Source: Neurospora crassa OR74A
Lineage: Eukaryota > Ascomycota > Sordariomycetes > Sordariales > Sordariaceae
Assembly (NCBI RefSeq): GCF_000182925.2
Contig: NC_026501.1
Location: forward strand, 3,348,001-3,412,000
DNA: 64,000 bases
Direction: 5' to 3'
This document shows positions 34,619 through 47,400 of this stretch, piece by piece. A model generated the notes under the pieces. It was given only the letters and a program-made list of their open reading frames with translations. It ran no database searches and was not told the DNA's origin. The translations under genes and the position numbers were made by a program. Within the stretch, counting starts at the first letter, position 1. Each line of letters opens with the position of its first letter.

Positions 34619-36223
34619 ATGCCGCCTAGGACATCCCTCACTTCCTCGTTCTCGATCACCGACGCCAATAATGAGGTTGTCTGTCCGTTGCGCAACCAAG
34701 ATGGCTCAAGTTGTCGCAAGCGCTGCATAGGTGTAAGTTGCTCACTTTCAGCATATCCTAGCTTACACCGCCTACACCACTGTCAATCAAAACATCAGCC
34801 GTCACTTACAGCCCTTTCGGTCGTTATCGTTGCACCTGACATGTCATGGATAGGATCAGCTGATGGTAATCCTCACATCTAGGAGAAGAGATATCGCTCC
34901 ATGCAGGAGCACATCCGTCGAGCGCACCCAGAGCACTACATTTCCAAGCTCCCTGCCACCGAGGAGAGCTTCTTGCTCATGATCAAGACGCAGCCAAACG
35001 AACGACCTCAAAACCAGTCAACTCCAGGGCCTTCTGCACATGCAGGTCAGGCTAAGGGGCTTTCGCATGCTTATCATAGAGACGGCTCGAGTGCTCCAGG
35101 GACACCTCGAAATGGCGAGGAGCAGTATACAGGAGCTGCACTGCTCCCTGCCGCAACCGCCCTTGCGCAGCTACACAATCACAAACTGGAGCAAGGCTGG
35201 GAATCCGATAATGTAAGTGGATAATCCGGGTTTGTCCTTCGTATCAGGGACTTCTTCCACGTCCTTTTCGCTCTGCTAAGCGATGTTTTTTTTGTTTTAC
35301 CACAGGACTGGCATTCAGATCACGAAGGGAAGAGAAGGCCAAGGTCATCGATTGAGTTGCCCCCAATACACCTCACAAACGCCGACGTGACGAGCGCACC
35401 CTACTCCGGTTATGACTCGGGAAGACCAAGAGAAATTTTACCTTCCATCTTATCAAACTCGCCCCCTGGCCGATCATCAACTCTTCCGCCACTGCATCGG
35501 ACATTAGGCCCCACTCGCACTCGTAGGCAGTCGATATCCAAACGAGGCCACCAAGGCAAGAGATCCAAAGGTGCTACATCTGAATGGCTTCGTCGGTTAC
35601 AAAATGATAGCCAGCATGAGCTTCTGCGGCCCGGAGGCAGCGACAGGAAAGCCTCATCCGCCGAGCCTTCGGCTGATTTTGGAAAGCGCTGGGAGGATCT
35701 TATCGATGCAGCCACTTCAGCAACGGAAGACATAGACGAGGATAGGACGCCAGTGAGTTCGCAAGGCCCTGCAAAATTCAATCCACGTCTGACCAGTCAG
35801 ATTCCCCGTTCACCTGTATCGATTCATCGATCATCTTTGCCCCCTCTCCAGCAGCACTACAACTATACGAGTTATCAAGCATCGCCGCTGCAACAGGCGC
35901 TCACTCCGCCGTCGTACAATCCTGAGGCTACGGATGCCTTCCCATCGGTCGAGAGTGGTGAAAGCGGAGAGAACTTTCATATTGGATCACGGGGACTGTC
36001 GGATTCATCTCCGAGCTACTCTTCGCAGAACACGCAAATTTACTGCGCTGCGTGCCGGGAAGTTTCTTTGCTTCGGGAATCTTATGCATGCACCGAATGC
36101 ATATGCGGCTTGTGCCGGGCATGTGTCGATGTTCTGATGCTTGAGCAAGGAGCCCGTCGGAAGTGTCCGAACTGCGCTACGATAGGGGGGCGTTTCAAGC
36201 CGTTCCAACTTGATATCAGGTGA
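34619..36223 (+). CDS. Zinc-finger protein: N-terminal C2H2-like plus C-terminal RING-like Cys cluster
   Basis: Three exons (34619-34732, 34883-35212, 35306-36223) with phase-0 GT-AG introns give 453 residues. The N-terminus has a C2H2-like finger: Cys22, Cys32 (or Cys36), His48 and His53, spanning junction 1 (CIG then EKRYRSMQEHIRRAHPEHYI). Residues about 70-390 are Ser/Pro/Arg-rich and probably disordered. The last about 60 residues hold nine cysteines (395, 398, 410, 413, 415, 418, 421, 435, 438) in a RING-like pattern ending CPNCATIGGRFKPFQLD; several canonical RING ligand spacings and the His are unclear. It could be a regulator that binds nucleic acid, a ubiquitin ligase, or both. I recognise it as the type of protein conserved in filamentous ascomycetes but not as a named gene. 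The unusually long C/T-rich leader is typical of regulatory genes. Confidence 0.85.
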
Positions 36224-39200
36224 ATACATCTAGACGCTCAGTCGGCGACCAGGCCCGATTGCCACCTTCCCATTCCAAATCCTTTCCCGGATTGTACAAA
36301 TTCGGCGTCATGCGGGGAAGCTTATTTCGAGTTCGACGCCAACGCCTAATTGGATCGAAAACATCCGGAAATTTTCTAAACGGTAAGAGTTTTGATTTAG
36401 CATCCATCCTTCGAGAAGAAGTAATCATCGACCTCTTAGCGCAACATATAATGGTCGCGTCGCCAGACGCTCCCCAGACTTCACTTCTATACTTTCTCTC
36501 AGGATACCCAACGGACGTTCTGTTCCGCACAGCCTTACATATGGATCACCACGAGGCTTCTCACACACGCATTCACCACATGGAGTAAAAGGGGGATACT
36601 TTCTAGGAGTTCCTGGGGTAGTTATAAGGCGCGTCTTTGTCATGCTTTTGTTTTCATTCGTGCTTTTCTTAGTGGGATTTCGTTGCACTCGGTCGCTTTG
36701 GGGGTTGCTTTTTTTACGGTAGCACAGGACAAGTTTGAACGCTATTTTGGCATGAATACTGCCGTTGGTCTAAATGCGGTATATCAGGGCTTCTGTGTCT
36801 CTAAGATCGAGGAGACGATTGTCAGTGGTACATTCGGGGACCTGGCCGAATGTATTTGCTGCTTCATGCTTTTGATGACCTCTTTGTTTCCTTGTAGGTT
36901 ACTGAAAGAATATCAGTTAGCTTGGTTTAGTTTGGGTATTGCTCTCCACCTTCATTTTGATGCCACATGTATGGTACAAGATACTATTATCTCTTTTTAA
37001 TTGTTGTTCCTGGTAGCCCAACGCAATTTTTCAATCAAACAGCTTCCTGAGCTATATACATGAGAAACCAGTGCGTCTCAGCCACTTTATATGTAAACTG
37101 CAGCCCTTTTATCGTCGAAAATACGAACGGTAACGTTCCTTTCTGACCCTTGGTCAGTCAGTTTCAAGAATCGAGAAAGCTGCAATGGTTCCACCGCCTC
37201 TTGTCTTTGGTGCAAGAGCAGTAAATGACTGAGTTGACCGACCCATCTGTAGATATGTTCTTGAAAGAGCATCTCAAACTTCTATGAAAGAAGAAGCGTC
37301 TACGATGCTGCATTCACAACGCCAGTCTAGTCCGTGTGATTGAGACATAGGTGAATTACCACTCCACCAACCTACTTCGAGCTGGAGTAGTACCGTGACG
37401 ACCACACTCCCCCATGAATATTCACTGCAATTGTCAACTCGTACATATTATACCTCCCACTCCTTCCTTCCGAGGAAATCATGGGCTCCCAAATAGGTTG
37501 CAGCTGTACGTAATGGTTCATACCACTTGTAGTCCGGGAGAACATGGGTTCTATCCTCACTTCAAGCGGGTAATTATCCTTTTCCCCTTCCCCTTCCCTT
37601 CCCCTTGCCTATCCCTGGTTCGCCGAACCATTTTCTCCGCCTTTGTCTCTGCTCGACTCATGTGCCTGGTTGTGGAAGGGAAGGGCAGCACTGTTGTATG
37701 TTCTCTATCTTGAGCTGACGGTTTCATCTTTGGTGTTCCCATTTCGTTGTTAATGGCCTCTTCCGTAAGATATGTCTTTCCCTATCTCTATGATGCCCTA
37801 CAAGCCAAGAGGAAGGGAAGAGCAGCCTAGGGAAGGAGTGTAGTTGAGTCCTTGCGTTTTGCCGTAACTGCCTCACTCACCGTGTTTCTGCCCTTGAACT
37901 TTCCGTTTGTACTTTCGCGGCTTTTCTCTTTCCCTATTAGTTCCATTCCAGGTCAAGACCTTAACACCACCAAAATCTCTATCACCCACTATATTTCCGA
38001 AGACACAAGATACTGGCAATGCCTGATTTTACTTATCTGAAACACCCAGTGTCGCTACACCAGCAAACATAATGAAAACGACAGTAACAACTTTGAGTCG
38101 TCAAGACTTGTGTTCGACCGTGTTCTCGTCGCAGATATCCTTGGCGTACCGTTGCACAAATTACATATGTTCTATCCACCTCGCTGGATAAATACCACGC
38201 GGGAATGGTATGCTGCGGCATCTATTCTCTGTTTCTTGGAGCAATCTGCCGGCTAGCACAACGCGAGGATCTGAGGCAGACAAAGTTAACCATAATATGG
38301 ATGAATTCCAGGCAAAATACCACGCTGAAATTGGGTCAAGGTTCCGTCAGACTACCTCTACCACTTCAAGTAGCTTTGACGTCTTTGTAAATGCACAATG
38401 CTTCATGAGTATCATCATGTGTTCTGTTCGTCGTTTCTCTGGTTAATTTCAAGTTTAGCTATCAGCTGTGCCGCGTTATCCACCCATCCATCCCACCTCT
38501 TCACTACTGCATACAGCCAAATCTTGACACCACGGACTTGAAGATCCCTTTGTTCAAGTCCAAAGCTGATGTATAGACTTTCACTCGTTGATTGCTATTG
38601 CTCATCATGTGTTCTAGCCCAAGGACCTGTTGCCCTGGTTGCAGTGTCCATCGACCTGCGTTTCGGTCGATCAGGGTCCGAAGATCACGTACATACTGCC
38701 CAGACCACCATACTCTTATTGTTATTCTTCTCCCTTTAACACTCTCTAACCATTCCCTAATTGCGTCGTCAGCTCAGTCATTTGGTCTGGACAGTTTTTC
38801 ACCATTGTCTGCAAGGCTCAGCGTGCCCTACGACGCTAAGATGTGAGCAAGATTCCATTGCACAAGCTATGCCGGGGTCTATCATGGCTGGAGATCAAGC
38901 TCTGCGGTTTAGCGCTGGCTATCGTTTGCTCGCTACAGATCTCATGATGTTATTAGTAATTCCAACCCAAGGATAATAACGATAATAATAAATTGAAAGT
39001 ACTATTCAGCCTAACTTGCTCGCCTTCAATGTCGGTAGGGTCAATTCCTCCAGACCTGGCGTGTCATGCTGTTATTATCCCTGGGTGTACGCTCGTACAA
39101 AAAGCCTCTGGGCTCGTCCCGAACGGAAACTGAAAATGGTAGAACATTGCTCATTCCATTTACTTTTTACTTCAGTCCACTTCTCACTTTCATTGCCTAC

Positions 39201-40257
39201 CACTTGTCAAAAGCCTCGATAAAGTTCGCTCCACATCACTCGCGGTTGCTGTAACGAGACTGCCCACACTTCTAGTGTACGACCCGGTAGATGTTTGGTC
39301 TTTGGGACCTACTGACACGCATCGACCACGTTAACGACAAGCCCTTGAAGCTTCATTAAGCCTGGATCCCGTTGTACGCCATGCGTTGGTGATAACATCA
39401 GCCTTGCTAATGCAGGCACCCGACCCGAACAGGGGCTTTAGGAAAGTCATGTTGGGACTGAAGCGCCGTCACCCGTTACACGCTCTTCGTATTTGCCCCG
39501 ACTAGCTCTTCGAGAACCCTATTGCTGGGCTTCCACCCTGTGTATCCCGAGAGATCAGGTTCCTTTTCTTGACGGATTGGTTCTGAACTCTTGGAAAGGG
39601 AAAAGGAGTTGCCGATAGTTAAGAAATTCAGAGAGGATAACAAGGCATCCGTTCCCATCCTCCTACGGAAAGCGCTCCCTTCTTTTACAAGAGTCCTGAA
39701 TTCCATCTCGGAGACTTCACTTTTATCAGCTGATTATCTCTAAGGCGCCAGAACAATCCAAGGTGAAGAGCCCTAAGACGATCTTTGGTCCCATCTACTA
39801 TCCGCACAGGGAGCGAGCGAGGACGTGGATCACTCGACAGAATTCGACCACACTTTACGAGCCATTCATTTGGCTTTTGAAAGCCAAAAACCGGGCCGGA
39901 AGTTTCATCTCTCTATCCAAACCAAATTATTATCCATAGCGAATTCTTCCAGTCTTGCTTGGTCATTGGAGCGGCAACACTCGCCTGAAACTTCAAGACA
40001 GCACTGCAAGCACCCGAAACCGAACAAAGTGCGGTCAAGTTCACTCCCGAAAAACGGCAGTTTTCCCTACCGAATTTTGAAATTCACCCAACTGACGTGG
40101 CAACGACCGTTTGCTCGTCTTTTTGGTTGATCAGGAGGCTGGTATCAGCCTTCATCAGATCACAGCTCTTTTCATCTTTAAAGACTTAAGATAACACGGG
40201 GTTGAGTGAAGCTTCCAAACTTCAATGACGTCGCAGAAAGTTAGTCGAGACACAAAA
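36224..40257. other. 4-kb gene-poor region
   Basis: This holds the 3' UTR of the zinc-finger gene, C/T-rich tracts (for example 37580-37612) and the promoter of the gene at 40258. Frames such as 36220-36588 (GTG start) and 36683-37000 (TTG start) have no recognisable sequence. A small multi-exon gene could have been missed. Confidence 0.4.
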
Positions 40258-41293
40258 ATGGCCAAGGAAACTTTATTCATGTCATGGGAGCTATGGCAGC
40301 AGATGACCTTTGTAAGTCACGACGCCAATACTAAACCCTTCATCTTTGCCCGGAATCCCCGTATAGAAGATGGCAGTTCGCTGATACTATTATCCCAAGG
40401 CGCTTGCCGTAGCGATAGTAGCCGTCTTCTGCGCCGGTTTGGTCAAGCTGTGGTGGACGAACCGCATCGTACGAAAACAGGAGATCTTGGACGAGGAAAA
40501 GAAGGCGCGGATCAATAACATGCGCAGCACGGGGCTCCAACCTACCTCTTCCAAGCGCGCAGCAGCCAGCACCATTCCTTTTGGGGTCCGGGCGATCCAG
40601 AGCGGCGTCCAAGTTGACGGCATTTGGATTTCGAGACCGGCGACTCCCACCGAAACAAAACCTACCTCGGCGGTGACGCTGGTGTATCTGGGCGCGGAGC
40701 AGCAGAGGAGGGAGAAGATAAAGGGGGCGGCAGGTGTCACGGCAACGGCAAGAAGCCCTGTCACCCCCGACGGCTCACTCTTGCAAGGACTGACGGATTC
40801 CGAGTCGTTGGAGAGTGCCTCATCAGGGGCAATCCCCCCACCCATCCCACGAGACCAGAGGCATGATTACCCTCGTCGCCACGGCTTGCGGGTTCCCCAT
40901 GCTTTGAACGAAGATACCCTCCGCAGACTCGAAGGCCAAGACGGAGGAGCACAGCCGCCACAAAGACCAGCAGTCCATGACATCTATGTGCCGACCAGAA
41001 ACTCCCAACGACAACAAGAGGCCCGGGATGGGCACATTGGTGGTCCTACCAGGCGAGACCAGCAAATCACTGATTCTAAATCAGGCGACTCCTACGCTGA
41101 TTCTGCCCATCAGCGGTTACCGAGAAGCGACAGTGGAAGATCCTATAACTCATCCAGCGGCGGCGAAGGAGGGGAAAGACTGTATGAGCCAAGAGGAGCT
41201 GAAAGAAGAGATGTCGCCGTCGGTGATCCCTTTGGCACTCCCTCCTTGCAGGTGATATATCAGCAGCACAGCAGGAGGATACGAAGCCCATGA
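40258..41293 (+). CDS. Conserved single-TM fungal protein, 315 aa
   Basis: Two exons (40258-40311, 40400-41293; 88-bp intron, both ends phase 0) encode 315 residues. The N-terminus MAKETLFMSWELWQQMTF runs directly into a hydrophobic helix ALAVAIVAVFCAGLVKLWW (about 19-37) created by the splice, followed by a basic stretch (TNRIVRKQEI), which predicts an N-out or Golgi/ER signal-anchor topology with a long cytosolic tail. The block IPFGVRAIQSGVQVDGIWISRPATP (about 72-96) looks like a conserved motif. The remainder is Arg/Ser/Gln-rich and probably disordered. I do not recognise a characterised family. An in-frame ATG at 40225 would add 11 residues; 40258 is preferred for its AAAATGGCC context and because it places the hydrophobic helix near the start. 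Function unknown. Confidence 0.8.
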
Positions 41294-42333
41294 TAATCAC
41301 TGCCCCTGAGCCGACCTTGGGGCCTAGGAATTTGCATTTTACACCTAACAACAGATCTGCTGCTCGGAGAGTCGATGACGGGTTTTGACATCCTACCTGT
41401 GGGAAGGCTTGGAACACCGGGTATAGAGCCCAGGATAAACCATGACGCATCTTAACAGTCCGCAAGGGGGGGGAGGGAAGATGGTGAGGTAATTAGCCAG
41501 GGTAGTCGTGTGTCTGGGTATGGATGGAGGTAGTGAGTGAGGAGCATACATCGGCCTCTCCAAAAGTTGCATTGTTGGGCCATTCTTGCGGTTTTCTTTT
41601 GTGGGTGTTCCCTGAGATTTGTTCAAATGGGACACAGGCGGCAGACGTCGTTAAATGACTGTGATACTTGGTCCTAGAAACCGAGGTGGCAAAAACTCGG
41701 AAGAGGCGGCCGCGTCGAGAACCTAATGAGCAAGAGTTGTTGTCTCCTCTTTGGATAGGGTGTTCTCGGACAGAGGGCAGTAGGAATAAAATAGCATGAA
41801 AACTGTATCTCTGTATCGGTGTACGCCGTAAATACGAAGACGCCTGTGACAATGTTGACGGGGAGTACCATAGTGTTTGTGGTGTACGGAATTGGCATGA
41901 AGTGACAAACCCCCAGGGGTGACCGTTCGGTTCGTTGTAGCGGACCCCACAGGGGAACCATCCTGTCGCCTCCGTCATTCCCGTCTGGGCTCCACTGAAT
42001 CTAGGCATCCGGCGGGGCCAATGGTGTCTAGTAGGTACCTTATTAGTATCCCGCATGCTGGGCTGGATTGGTCATCCAGGTCACATGTTAACGTGTCGCA
42101 CTTCCCCAATTTGTAGGACGCGGGTCGCGCTCTTGCCTGCTGTTTTCGCCTCTGTCAACATTTGCGTATCCTTGGCTCCAGTCCCGCTCGCTTTTTTTTC
42201 TTCTTGCGCCTTTCTGTCTTGCTTTTCTGTGGCCATATCCAAGACGTTTTCGCTCGCTGCTGGTCATACATACCATCACTAAACGTAAAGAAACCCCGAA
42301 ATTGTTGCACCGAAGAGCACAACAAATAGCACG
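41294..42333. other. Intergenic, RAD51 promoter
   Basis: The 1-kb stretch between two plus-strand genes holds no supported gene. The minus frame 41493-42056 (187 codons) has no ordered sequence. An ACGCG core (the heart of the yeast MluI cell-cycle box) occurs once near 42117, which alone is not significant. Confidence 0.45.
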
Positions 42334-43528
42334 ATGTCGAACAACGAGGAGTACGATGAGTCTGCCAACATGGAGGACGACAGCGGGATACCAAACCCAG
42401 GCGCCCCAACACCACTTTCTGCTCTAGAGGTACGGATCACTTTCTTTGATGGATCCATCCGGATTGCAAACAACCAACTGACTTGCCTAGGGTGTTGCCG
42501 GACTTACCAAGCGAGACATTCAGCTGATTGTTGATGGAGGCTTCAACACCGTTGAATCTGTTGCCTATACCCCCCGGAGGGTACTGGAGCAGATCAAAGG
42601 TATTTCGGAGCAAAAGGCAGGGAAAATCCTGGCAGAAGGTCAGTAGCCAGCATTTGACATTCCTAGAGGTTCCATTTTGGGAGTGCATGATTACTGACAC
42701 TATCATCAAGCCTCTAAACTTGTGCCTATGGGTTTTACTACTGCGACGGAGATGCACCAGCGCCGCAGCGAACTGATTTCCATCACGACAGGCTCCAAAA
42801 ATCTGGATACACTATTGGCTGGTGGTATCGAGACCGGCAGTGTCACCGAAATCTTTGGAGAGTTCAGAACAGGAAAGTCGCAGATCTGCCATACTCTTGC
42901 GGTAACATGCCAGCTCCCATTTGACATGGGGGGTGGTGAGGGAAAATGTCTCTACATCGACACTGAAGGTACCTTCCGGCCTGTGCGTCTCCTAGCAGTG
43001 GCCAACCGATACGGTCTCTCAGGCGAAGAAGTTCTTGACAACGTTGCGTACGCAAGAGCCTACAATTCGGACCATCAGCTGCAGCTCTTGAACCAGGCCG
43101 CAGCCATGATGTGCGAGACCCGCTTCAGTCTGTTGATTGTCGACTCCGCGACCTCGCTCTACAGAACGGACTTCTTGGGTCGTGGCGAACTCAGTTCCCG
43201 CCAAACCCATCTCGCAAAGTTTATGCGCACACTCCAGCGCCTTGCCGACGAGTTTGGTATTGCGGTGGTGATCACCAATCAGGTCGTGGCGCAGGTTGAT
43301 GGTGGTCCGTCTGCCATGTTTAATCCAGACCCCAAAAAACCAATTGGTGGCAACATCATTGCGCACGCCAGTACTACTCGCATCAGCCTGAAGAAGGGTC
43401 GCGGAGAGACCAGAATCGCAAAGATCTACGACAGCCCATGTTTACCAGAGAGCGACTGCTTGTTTGCCATCAACGAGGACGGCATTGGTGATCCTAGCCC
43501 GAAGGATATGGAGAAGATGAATCAGTAG
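42334..43528 (+). CDS. rad51: DNA repair recombinase RAD51 (MEI-3 in Neurospora)
   Basis: Three exons (42334-42429, 42491-42638, 42711-43528) give 353 residues, the length usual for filamentous ascomycete RAD51. RAD51 forms nucleoprotein filaments on single-stranded DNA and catalyses strand exchange in homologous recombination in the nucleus. The N-terminal helix-hairpin-helix domain ([17 protein letters not shown] to [17 protein letters not shown]) is assembled across both introns. Walker A is GEFRTGKS (131-138) and Walker B LLIVDS (222-227). The polymerisation motif region [12 protein letters not shown], the ATP-cap region near the C-terminus ([11 protein letters not shown]) and the L2-adjacent sequence [27 protein letters not shown] are present and intact. 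The acidic N-terminus ([16 protein letters not shown]) is typical. The start is the only suitable ATG before the conserved region. Very secure. Confidence 0.98.
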
Positions 43529-44402
43529 TTTGCAGTGGGGATGGCGACAGCAAATCAACACGAAATTCATACAACAATCTAGGGACGCAAGGGGCTGCTG
43601 ATTTGACGGTATAAGGATAATGTGTGTTTTTGATGGGCATAGCGCGTTTTTATTGTTAGCATGGGAGGGCAGCCTGGCGTCACACTTGTCTGGTATGACT
43701 GGTAAAACTTGGGAGTTGGTAGAGTTATCAATAACTACGGTACACTGTTTTTTTTTTCTAATACAATCGACGAAGTGAAGCCGTCAAAGTCATCTCGCCA
43801 ACTGATCATTTGACCTGTGCAGAAGCAGCGTCTCGATGCTGAGGGCAAGTGTCACAGGTTTGATCATCCAAAGACCTCACCACCGAAGCTGAAGCTCTCG
43901 TTAACGTGAAGGAAATTTCATTGAAATCCAAGTTGCTGTCGTCCATACTCGTGATGCAACAGGCCATGCACCACATAATCTTCGAGGGAATGTGTCAGGA
44001 CAAAAGGTACGCTCTGTGACTTGAAGTTACAGATTAAGGGCTATCATCCATCTAGCGTTGTTAATAAAATCGCGGATTTCAAAGGCTATTGCTTCCTTCT
44101 TGATGTGACGTACCACCTTGCAGTGTGTCCTATTCGCATAGTCTCTCACTAGCGCGGGATACTTGGGCTTAGCACCGAGTTTCCCCACCAACCACGCCAG
44201 CGATTGACTGACCCGCTGCAACTGCTACCGACGCTTGCAGCGTTGCGCTGTGCTTGGGAACTTGAACAGTTGAACTTCTGCTGCAGTGGGCGGCCAGAAA
44301 TTCTGAAGCCAAAAGCAACAACCGCGTTTGCATCTCCAAAAAGCGCGACAGCAAACTCTCAACATTTCCTATACCGCACCGGAAGATACCCATGGGAACA
44401 AA
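43529..44402. other. Intergenic between RAD51 and NUP120
   Basis: The 874 bp hold the RAD51 3' UTR (T-run near 43748) and the NUP120 promoter. No coding or RNA feature was recognised. Confidence 0.5.
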
Positions 44403-47400
44403 ATGAGCGCACGGGATTTTGAGATTCTCTACAAAGAGACGCGCCTTAACCTCGAGCCGTCCACGTCGTCGTCGATTGTCCAGATCCGCGTCGGATCGCA
44501 CAACCAGAGCTCCTTCAGCAGGTCGACAACAGCAAGCGCGCGTGCCATCAACGCCGCCGACGACGAGAAGGCCTACCGAACCCGTAACATAGCCACTGCC
44601 TCATCAGTATACTACCGAAAGCACCATGCCTCGCCCCGTGCTTTCCATTGGCGGGTCCTCGAGAATGACACCGTCCTGAGCATCCGCGCGGCCGATGTCT
44701 GCAAACCAAACCCCCACCAACAACACAACGATACCGACGCGCCCTTGGTCTTGAACCTGCGCTTCCCCTCGCCGATACGAACCTCTTGCATTGGCTTTTC
44801 CGACCCAGAGGCCCATGATGCCCTTTGCGTCCATGTCGTGGACCAGTCCAACCAGCTTCACACCATCACTCTTCGCCCAGATCACTTCAGGAAGAGGCCA
44901 GCAACCGATGGCGGGCTGGGTGAGCTTTGCAAGTCGTACTCGCCGCCTGGGTTTGGCTTCAAACAACCACACCGGCTCGTGGTTGTGAACCACGAACAGC
45001 TTATCGTCACAATGCACGATGGGGGGATACTCAGGTTCGACAGGCATAGTAGAGCGAACGGTGAGCACTGCTGCGTCCGCGTTGTTGCCGGAAGAACCTG
45101 CTGACAAACTCTTACAGCAAACGGCGCCCAGTGGAAGGAGACGATCTATAACGTTGCCGGATGGGGACAAAGCTTACAAAAGCTGGTTCCTTTTAAGCGA
45201 GACCCGACGGTGCGGTATGGCAACACCAACATGGAGCTAACAGCAGCTACGTCGACTGCCATTACGAATGCGGGCATTGATGGCGCCGCCTTTTTGTTCA
45301 CCATTTGCCTAGATCATCGTATGCGGGTGTGGGATGTGCGAACGGGCCAGATCATGTATACGGGCGACATCCTGAACGCTAAGCGCGATCCCCAAGATAT
45401 TGCCCGATGGACTATCGACCCCTCCCAAACCAACCTAATCCGCATCGTAGACAATGGCCCCGGCCAATGTTTGGTCGTCACCTACTCTCCAATAGGGTCA
45501 GGCGAGTTCAAGTTCTGGAAAGTGAAGGCCAACGCCCAAGGATCAATCCATGTCGCCGACTGCTTCCCGGAACAGAAGCTGGTCCCGGCTAGCCCGTCTT
45601 CTTTGGATATCTGGACCCTGGCCGACTTTGCTGTCGCGCAACAAGCGGAGGGGCCTGAATTGTGGACACTGTGGAAGAACAATATCACCTACCGGGTTCA
45701 GAAGCTCCAGGTACGCCCAGGGAGCGCCAGCGGTCCTTTTGATGATAGTTGGAAAATGGTGAATGTCGATTCTTCGGCAGCATCTGCGCAGACTTCGGGC
45801 CCTTGTGATCCCGTGGATTCAACCGAAAAGTGGTTGGACCTTGTCTTCTTCCCGGGCAGGTTTACCAAGTCGACGCTCGAGACAGCACTGGTCATGTACG
45901 AAAAGGGCCTTGGAACGTACCAAGAGAGCAATTCGAAATCCAACAAGAGCATCGCGGAGTCAATTTGCTCCGTCCTTGGAGCTACCACGACACTTGATCG
46001 AAGCTCGGTTGGAGGGCCGGACTATGAACAGTTCAGGGGTACGAGCGAGACTCAGTGGACACGGTTTTGGCGGCTGCTACTAGAGTTGGATAAGCAAAGG
46101 GGTGAAGCACTATCCTTGGTTCTTGATCCTGTGGATGGCATGATCTGGGTTGCCTGTGCCGATCTCTTGTCTGCTATCAGGCATTGTAGCGACCTTGACC
46201 GAATCTATCACAACATCGAAACCCCCAGCCAGAAGGATCAGGACGTTGCCGCCTTGGTCTCGGCCGGCCTGAACTTTGTCGACGTTTTCTCGGACAGCAT
46301 GTTGGAGTTGAGCAGAGCGGCTTTACGCGCAGAGCTATTCGAAGAGTCATCGCTATCAGATGCCGAGCGCATGCAGCAGTTCTACGATAAGGCAGGGTTC
46401 TGGCGTCAAGTCACCGAAGAGGATGTGGCTCAAGCGGTGGAAACCCTGGGGCAGAACTTCCAAATGGTTACTCCTAGATTGTACGAAGATTTGTTCGAGC
46501 TAATCACAGCGGCAGGTGATAGGAACTCTCAGGAAGTGCGAGCGCCGTTCACAGGATTTGGCCGGAAACTGGTCATCCGAACAGTGCAGGAGACGATCGA
46601 GCTTCACTGGAAGATACTCTTCAGCCAGCTCATTCTTCTGGTTCACATGGAGGATGAGATCGAAGACGAGAAGAGTGCACTACACGCGAGGTTCGACGTC
46701 GGCCTAGTCTACCGCAAACTTGTTGATGCTCTTAAGCGGCTCGAGCATCTCAGGTGGATGGTTAAGACAGAGCTTACTATCCCTGTGCCAAAGGCCGATC
46801 ACTCCAACTCCGCAACATCTGTGGCCACCCGTGGCAAGGAGGAGACTTATGCAACCACTGCCTTAGAAGGACTCATTGGAAACCTCTTGGGGTTGCCAGA
46901 AAGCCATGGCAAACCTCTTTTGTCTAGCATCACTGATGTTGTTCTTGACATCTGTGCTCCGACTAGCTCCACTGAGCTCGACAATGGAGTTATGCAATGT
47001 TGGCTTCTGAAGCAGGGCCGTCCAGACCTCGCGAAGGAACTCAACCCATTTGCCCAGCAAGATCCGTTTTCTACTTACATCCAGGGCCGTGTGTTCCTTG
47101 CCCTCAACGAGCACAGCACTGCCGCTCAGTGCTTCAAGAAGGCATCAGTTGGCCTAAGCACAGAGCGTACGACTGTGCAACGGCATAGCGCCGGTCTTCT
47201 CGACGATACCGAGTGGAAGCTGCTCTACAGCGGACTTCCCAACTACTACGCTCACGTTGTGAACCTTTTCGAACGACAAAGGGCTTATTCCTACGTTGTT
47301 GAGTTCTCCAAGCTTGCTCTGCAGTTCATCCAGGACAACCAGGACGACGAGAACTCCAGCAGCCAGCGGACCAAGCACAACGATGTCAAGACGGAAATGC

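Noticed and set aside
41493-42056. 187-codon minus-strand frame upstream of RAD51
   Set aside because: Composition is unlike coding DNA of the neighbours and no motif is visible.
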